Positions 6,785-9,758 of a stretch of 9,758 bases of DNA are shown in pieces. Position numbers and translations under genes: made by a program. Location: positions 1 to 9,758 of the forward strand of contig JAFGTU010000224.1 in assembly GCA_016933985.1 (NCBI GenBank). Reading direction: 5' to 3'. Numbering within the stretch: the stretch's first letter is position 1; every line of letters begins with the position of its first letter. Source of the DNA: Sedimentisphaerales bacterium (GTDB lineage Bacteria; Planctomycetota; Phycisphaerae; Sedimentisphaerales; Anaerobacaceae). The notes under the pieces are model-generated. The model had not been told where the DNA came from. It did no database searches and saw only the letters and a list, made by a program, of their open reading frames with translations.

Positions 6785-7108
6785 ATGGAAGGCAAAGTAG
6801 CAGTTATAGGCAGTTCTGATTTTGTAATGCCGTTCTCGGCCCTTGGGGTCGATACGTTCGCGGTCGGCGAAACGCCGCAGGAAATAGCCGAGTCGGCAAA
6901 GCAGGTCGCCGACCAGGGCTATGGACTCGTCGTAGTCGCTGAGAATATCGCCTCTGCAGTTGATGAGGTCTTCGCCGGCTACCAGCAGTCGCCCACGCCG
7001 TGCATAGTCGTAGTGCCGTTCACGACGCAGTCCGAAGGATTCGCCACAAAGGCGCTCGGAGAAGTGCTCAAAATGGCGACCGGTATAAACATAATGCAGG
7101 ACAATTAA
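6785..7108 (+). CDS. atpF: V/A-type ATPase subunit F (central shaft)
   Basis: A 107-residue protein of normal subunit F length (called NtpG in E. hirae). With subunit D it forms the rotating central shaft in the A3B3 head. The sequence shows the family's Rossmann-like alternation: VAVIGSSDFVMPFSALGVDT at residues 5-24 (the conserved IGD-like start, here IGS), the YGLVVVAENIA strand-helix at 46-56, and CIVVVPFTTQSEG at 73-85, equivalent to the family's P-I/V-P segment. The ATG follows the heptamer array directly and has no SD, so translation may rely on a leaderless-like or unstructured site. It lies 46 bases after the inserted gene. In the canonical order it would follow subunit C directly, so it marks the right-hand border of the insertion. 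Confidence 0.9.
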   Translation: MEGKVAVIGSSDFVMPFSALGVDTFAVGETPQEIAESAKQVADQGYGLVVVAENIASAVDEVFAGYQQSPTPCIVVVPFTTQSEGFATKALGEVLKMATGINIMQDN

Positions 7109-7128
7109 GGAATCATAAGCCGCTATAA

Positions 7129-7193
7129 ACTTTAGGCACTTTAGTCACTTTAGCTCACTTTAGTCACTTGACACTTCTTAGTGTCTTAGTGTC
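7129..7193 (+). repeat. 9-bp and 8-bp tandem repeats plus a small hairpin in the F-A spacer
   Basis: ACTTTAG begins at 7129, 7138, 7147 and 7157 (9, 9 and 10 bp apart), with a decayed ACTTGACAC copy at 7166. Two exact octamers CTTAGTGT follow at 7177-7184 and 7185-7192. GACACT (7170-7175), loop TCTT and AGTGTC (7180-7185) form a 6-bp hairpin, and a second AGTGTC at 7188-7193 could pair instead. No T run follows, so it is not a terminator. The array fills most of the 104-base spacer. Confidence 0.75.
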
Positions 7194-7197
7194 AGAC

Positions 7198-7204
7198 AGA
7201 AGGG
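7198..7204 (+). promoter_or_regulatory. Shine-Dalgarno site of subunit A
   Basis: AGAAGGG lies 8 bases before the ATG at 7213. This decides the start against an in-frame TTG at 7168, which would add 15 residues translated from the repeat array (TLLSVLVSDRR) that do not resemble the family. Confidence 0.8.
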
Positions 7205-7212
7205 TATCAATA

Positions 7213-8991
7213 ATGAGTGAAGGCAAACAAGGCAAAATCGTTAAAGTGGCAGGCCCGGTCGTCGTTGCCGACGGCATGACCGGGGCGCGAATGTATGACG
7301 TTGTCCGCGTCGGAGATATGAACCTCATAGGCGAGATCGTCGAATTGCGGGGCGATAGGGCCTCGATTCAGGTTTATGAGGAGACGACGGGCATGGGACC
7401 AGGCGAGCCGGTGGTCGATACCGAGGCCCCGCTCAGCGTGGAATTAGGCCCCGGCTTGATCGAGAGCATCTACGACGGGATTCAAAGGCCGTTGAATACT
7501 CTGGTCGATATGGAAGGCGAGTTTATGAGCCGGGGAAGCGAGACGCCCGGCCTGGGCCGCGACAAGAAATGGCATTTCAAGCCCATCGTCTCCAACGGCT
7601 CGAAAGTAAGTCCGGGCGACATTATCGGGGAAGTCCAGGAGACGTCTCTGATGCTGCATAAGATCATGGTCCCGCCGGCGGTGGCCGGGACCATACAGAA
7701 AATAGCCGAGGGCGACTTCACCGTTGCGGATACCGTGGCCGTATGCGTGGGCAAGGATGGCGCCGAGACGGCCCTCCAGATGATGCAGAAATGGCCCGTC
7801 CGCAGCGCGCGAGACATCAAGAGGCGCCTGGCCCCCACGAGGGTGCTCGTTACGGGCCAGCGCGTCATTGACACCTTCTTCCCGATCACCAAGGGCGGCA
7901 CGGCTTGCGTGCCCGGCCCGTTTGGGACCGGGAAAACGGTCGTGCAGCACCAGTTGGCAAAATGGGTCGATGCCGACGTCGTTGTCTATGTGGGCTGCGG
8001 CGAGCGAGGAAACGAGATGACGGACGTCCTGACGGAGTTTCCCAAGCTGAAAGACCCCCGTTCGGGCGAACCTCTGATGAGGCGGTCCGTGCTGATCGCG
8101 AATACGTCAAATATGCCGGTGGCGGCCAGAGAGGCGTCGGTCTATACGGGAATTACAATAGCGGAATACTTCCGCGATATGGGTTATACCGTAGCCCTGA
8201 TGGCCGACAGCACAAGCCGTTGGGCCGAGGCGATGCGGGAGATTTCGACACGACTCGAAGAGATGCCCGCCGAGGAAGGCTATCCGGCATACTTGGCCGC
8301 CCGGATCGCGGCGTTCTACGAAAGGGCCGGGCGAGTGGAATGCACAGGCTTGCCGGAACGTGAAGGAGCGCTGGCGATAATCGGGGCGGTAAGCCCCCCG
8401 GGCGGAGACCTCTCCGATTCCGTCGTCCAGGCCACCCTCCACGTGGTGAAAGTCTTCTGGTCGCTGAAGGGCGAGCTGGCGTACCAACGTCACTTCCCTG
8501 CGATAGACTGGTTAACCTCGTACAGCTTTTATAAGCAGTATTTGAGGGGATGTTTTGAAGACAAAGAGCAGGGGGACCAGATGGAGCGGATGACGGTTGA
8601 GGCGATGGGGCTGCTGGAGCAGGAGGCTGAGCTTATTGAGATTGTTCGGCTGGTCGGGGCTGAGGCGCTTTCGCCGGAGGATCGGCTTGCCCTCGAAACG
8701 GCGCGGTCTATCCGGGAGGACTTTCTGCACCAGAATGCGTTTCATAAGGTCGATACTTATACTTCGATGGAAAAACAGTACGAAATGCTTAAGATGGTTC
8801 TGCACTTCCATAAGCAGTCTCTTGAGGCGATTGCAGCGGGCCTCGATACCGCCGAGATATTCAAGCTGGCCGTGCGCGAAGAGATCGCCAGGGCGAAGTA
8901 TATTCCCGAAACGGAGATCGACAAGATTAGACAGATCAGGACGACTATCGAAGAACAGATCAAGCAGTTGCAGGGCACGGCGGTCGGCTGA
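7213..8991 (+). CDS. atpA: V/A-type ATPase catalytic subunit A
   Basis: The 592-residue catalytic subunit (NtpA), normal length, forming with B the A3B3 head that makes or hydrolyses ATP in the cytoplasm. The N-terminal beta-barrel begins GKIVKVAGPVVVADGM. Residues about 115-185 are the 'non-homologous region' that separates A subunits from F1 beta (HFKPIV, GDIIGEVQE, GTIQKIAEGDFT). The Walker A motif is GPFGTGKT at 235-242 (K241, T242), the catalytic glutamate lies in GCGERGNE (E264), and VALMADSTSRWAEA at 327-340 carries the Walker B aspartate (D332). PPGGDLSDSVVQATL and the helical C-terminal domain follow. All catalytic residues are present, so the enzyme should be active. The start is fixed by an AGAAGGG site and by the family N-terminus. 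It is followed by a 171-base spacer and subunit B. Confidence 0.97.
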   Translation: MSEGKQGKIVKVAGPVVVADGMTGARMYDVVRVGDMNLIGEIVELRGDRASIQVYEETTGMGPGEPVVDTEAPLSVELGPGLIESIYDGIQRPLNTLVDMEGEFMSRGSETPGLGRDKKWHFKPIVSNGSKVSPGDIIGEVQETSLMLHKIMVPPAVAGTIQKIAEGDFTVADTVAVCVGKDGAETALQMMQKWPVRSARDIKRRLAPTRVLVTGQRVIDTFFPITKGGTACVPGPFGTGKTVVQHQLAKWVDADVVVYVGCGERGNEMTDVLTEFPKLKDPRSGEPLMRRSVLIANTSNMPVAAREASVYTGITIAEYFRDMGYTVALMADSTSRWAEAMREISTRLEEMPAEEGYPAYLAARIAAFYERAGRVECTGLPEREGALAIIGAVSPPGGDLSDSVVQATLHVVKVFWSLKGELAYQRHFPAIDWLTSYSFYKQYLRGCFEDKEQGDQMERMTVEAMGLLEQEAELIEIVRLVGAEALSPEDRLALETARSIREDFLHQNAFHKVDTYTSMEKQYEMLKMVLHFHKQSLEAIAAGLDTAEIFKLAVREEIARAKYIPETEIDKIRQIRTTIEEQIKQLQGTAVG

Positions 8992-9023
8992 TTTGAGATT
9001 GATGGGTTCGGATTGCATTGCCG

Positions 9024-9039
9024 CTAAGGCACTAAGACA
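9024..9039 (+). repeat. 8-bp tandem repeat CTAAGRCA in the A-B spacer
   Basis: CTAAGGCA (9024-9031) and CTAAGACA (9032-9039) are adjacent octamers. The stretch CACTAAGACAC (9030-9040) is the reverse complement of the CTTAGTGT pair in the F-A spacer, so the same unit occurs on both sides of the subunit A gene in opposite orientation. The rest of the 171-base spacer shows no gene or clear promoter. Confidence 0.6.
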
Positions 9040-9067
9040 CGAATTTGTTTAGAAAGAAAAGACTGAT

Positions 9068-9090
9068 GGTAGGCTGAAGGTCGCCCTACG
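9068..9090 (-). repeat. Possible decayed GTAG-type palindrome in the A-B spacer
   Basis: On the - strand this reads CGTAGGGCGACC followed by TTCAGCCTACC. It begins with the same CGTAGGG as the REP-like element at 3327-3333. GTAGG can pair with CCTAC over a 5-bp stem with a 10-11 base loop. The pairing is poor, so it may be a degenerate member of the same class or chance. Confidence 0.3.
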
Positions 9091-9150
9091 AGTTTTGAGA
9101 TATTGATCATTGGCGAAAAGATGAAAGCCAATATTAGACAAAGCAGTTCT

Positions 9151-9156
9151 GAAGGG
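9151..9156 (+). promoter_or_regulatory. Shine-Dalgarno site of subunit B
   Basis: GAAGGG lies 6 bases before the ATG at 9163 and is the same core as the subunit A site. It favours 9163 over the in-frame ATG at 9121, whose extra 14 residues (MKANIRQSSSEGFA) precede the conserved family start. Confidence 0.75.
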
Positions 9157-9162
9157 TTTGCG

Positions 9163-9758
9163 ATGTTAGCTATTAAGGAATATCAGACAGTTGCGAGTAT
9201 TCAGGGCCCGTTGATGATGGTGGAGATGGTCGATGAGGCAAAGTACGGACATATTGTTGATATCGAGCTTGGTGACGGGTCGATTCGGCACGGCCAGATT
9301 CTGCAGGTCGAGAAAGATAAGGTTCTCGTGCAGGTCTTCGAGGGCACGCGGGGAATCGACGTGGAGCGGACAACGACGCGGTTTCTGGCCAAGCCGTTGG
9401 AACTGGCGGTCTCGCCGGAGATTTTGGGGCGCGTTTTCAGCGGGCTGGGCGAGCCTAAGGACGATGGGCCTGCGATTATTCCTCAGAAGCGGCTGGATAT
9501 AAACGGCCAGCCCATCAATCCATTCGCGCGGGATTATCCGAATGAGTTCATCCAAACGGGAATTTCGACGGTTGACGGGTTGAATCCGCTTGTTCGCGGT
9601 CAGAAGCTGCCGATATTTTCCGGGGCCGGGCTGCCTCACGATGAGCTGACGGCCCAGTTCGCCAGGCAGGCGACGATTTTGGGTAAGGGCGAGGCGTTTG
9701 CGGTTGTCTTTGCGGCGATGGGGATTACGTTCGAGGCGGCCCAGTTCTTTATCGACGA
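9163..9758 (+). CDS. atpB: V/A-type ATPase regulatory subunit B, 3'-partial
   Basis: The first 198 residues of the non-catalytic subunit B (NtpB), which alternates with A in the head and contributes residues to the catalytic interfaces; full family length is about 460. The N-terminus MLAIKEYQTVASIQGPLMMV matches the usual B start. ILGRVFSGLGEPKDDGPAI at 88-106, NPFARDYPNEFIQTGISTVD at 119-138, and LPIFSGAGLPHDELTAQFAR at 149-168 follow. The last replaces the Walker A loop with SGAGLPHDE lacking the GKT, which separates B from A. The frame stays open to the window end (VVFAAMGITFEAAQFFID), so the gene is cut only by the edge. The GAAGGG site 6 bases upstream decides the start. Subunit D would be expected after it. 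Confidence 0.95.
   Translation, partial: MLAIKEYQTVASIQGPLMMVEMVDEAKYGHIVDIELGDGSIRHGQILQVEKDKVLVQVFEGTRGIDVERTTTRFLAKPLELAVSPEILGRVFSGLGEPKDDGPAIIPQKRLDINGQPINPFARDYPNEFIQTGISTVDGLNPLVRGQKLPIFSGAGLPHDELTAQFARQATILGKGEAFAVVFAAMGITFEAAQFFID

Noticed and set aside
7168..7173. TTGACA, a perfect -35 box, in the F-A spacer
   Set aside because: No -10-like hexamer lies 16-19 bases downstream, and the match arises within the decayed repeat.
7168..7212. TTG start giving a 607-residue subunit A
   Set aside because: The extra 15 residues are translated spacer repeat, and the ATG at 7213 has a well-spaced AGAAGGG and the family N-terminus.
7444..7950. 168-residue and overlapping 139-residue open frames on the - strand
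   Set aside because: They are antisense to the catalytic subunit A gene and have no family features.
9121..9162. In-frame ATG giving a 14-residue longer subunit B
   Set aside because: It lacks a good SD, whereas 9163 has GAAGGG at 6 bases and starts the conserved sequence.

Overview
The window is the middle of a bacterial V/A-type (rotary) ATPase operon on the + strand, interrupted by one large unrelated gene. In order it holds subunit I (the 5' part is cut by the window edge), K, E and C, then an 1151-residue predicted exported protein joining a polysaccharide-lyase-like domain to ankyrin repeats, then subunits F, A and B (the 3' part is cut). I-K-E-C-F-A-B matches the order of the Enterococcus hirae type of V-ATPase operon, where subunit F is called NtpG. 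The extra gene is therefore an interior insertion between C and F. No D subunit is visible; it would be expected downstream of B.

The organism is probably a bacterium of the Planctomycetota/PVC kind, perhaps Phycisphaerae. This is inference from the bacterial V-type operon, the lyase-like domain (similar proteins, as I recall, occur in Planctomycetes), the poor Shine-Dalgarno (SD) signals at several starts, and the repeat-rich spacers. It is not a firm placement. The ATPase genes are GC-rich (single 60-base lines counted by hand gave about 57-68% GC) and the inserted gene is lower (about 37-52%), which suggests a different history.

Region by region: 1-3221 is I, K, E and C; 3222-6784 is the insertion with its flanks; 6785-9758 is F, A and B. 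The I-K and K-E junctions are plain. The E-C, insertion-F, F-A and A-B spacers each carry a different short-period (7, 8 or 9 bp) degenerate tandem repeat. The C-insertion junction carries two REP-like palindromes, one of which lies inside the 5' coding part of the inserted gene.

The ATPase genes form one machine. A and B make the A3B3 head, F and C belong to the central shaft (C is the funnel that seats the shaft on the rotor), E is in the peripheral stalk, K forms the membrane rotor ring and I is the stator carrying the ion half-channels. K keeps every Na+-ligand position known from E. hirae NtpK, so the enzyme probably moves Na+. Nothing in the sequence links the lyase-ankyrin protein to the ATPase other than position and strand.
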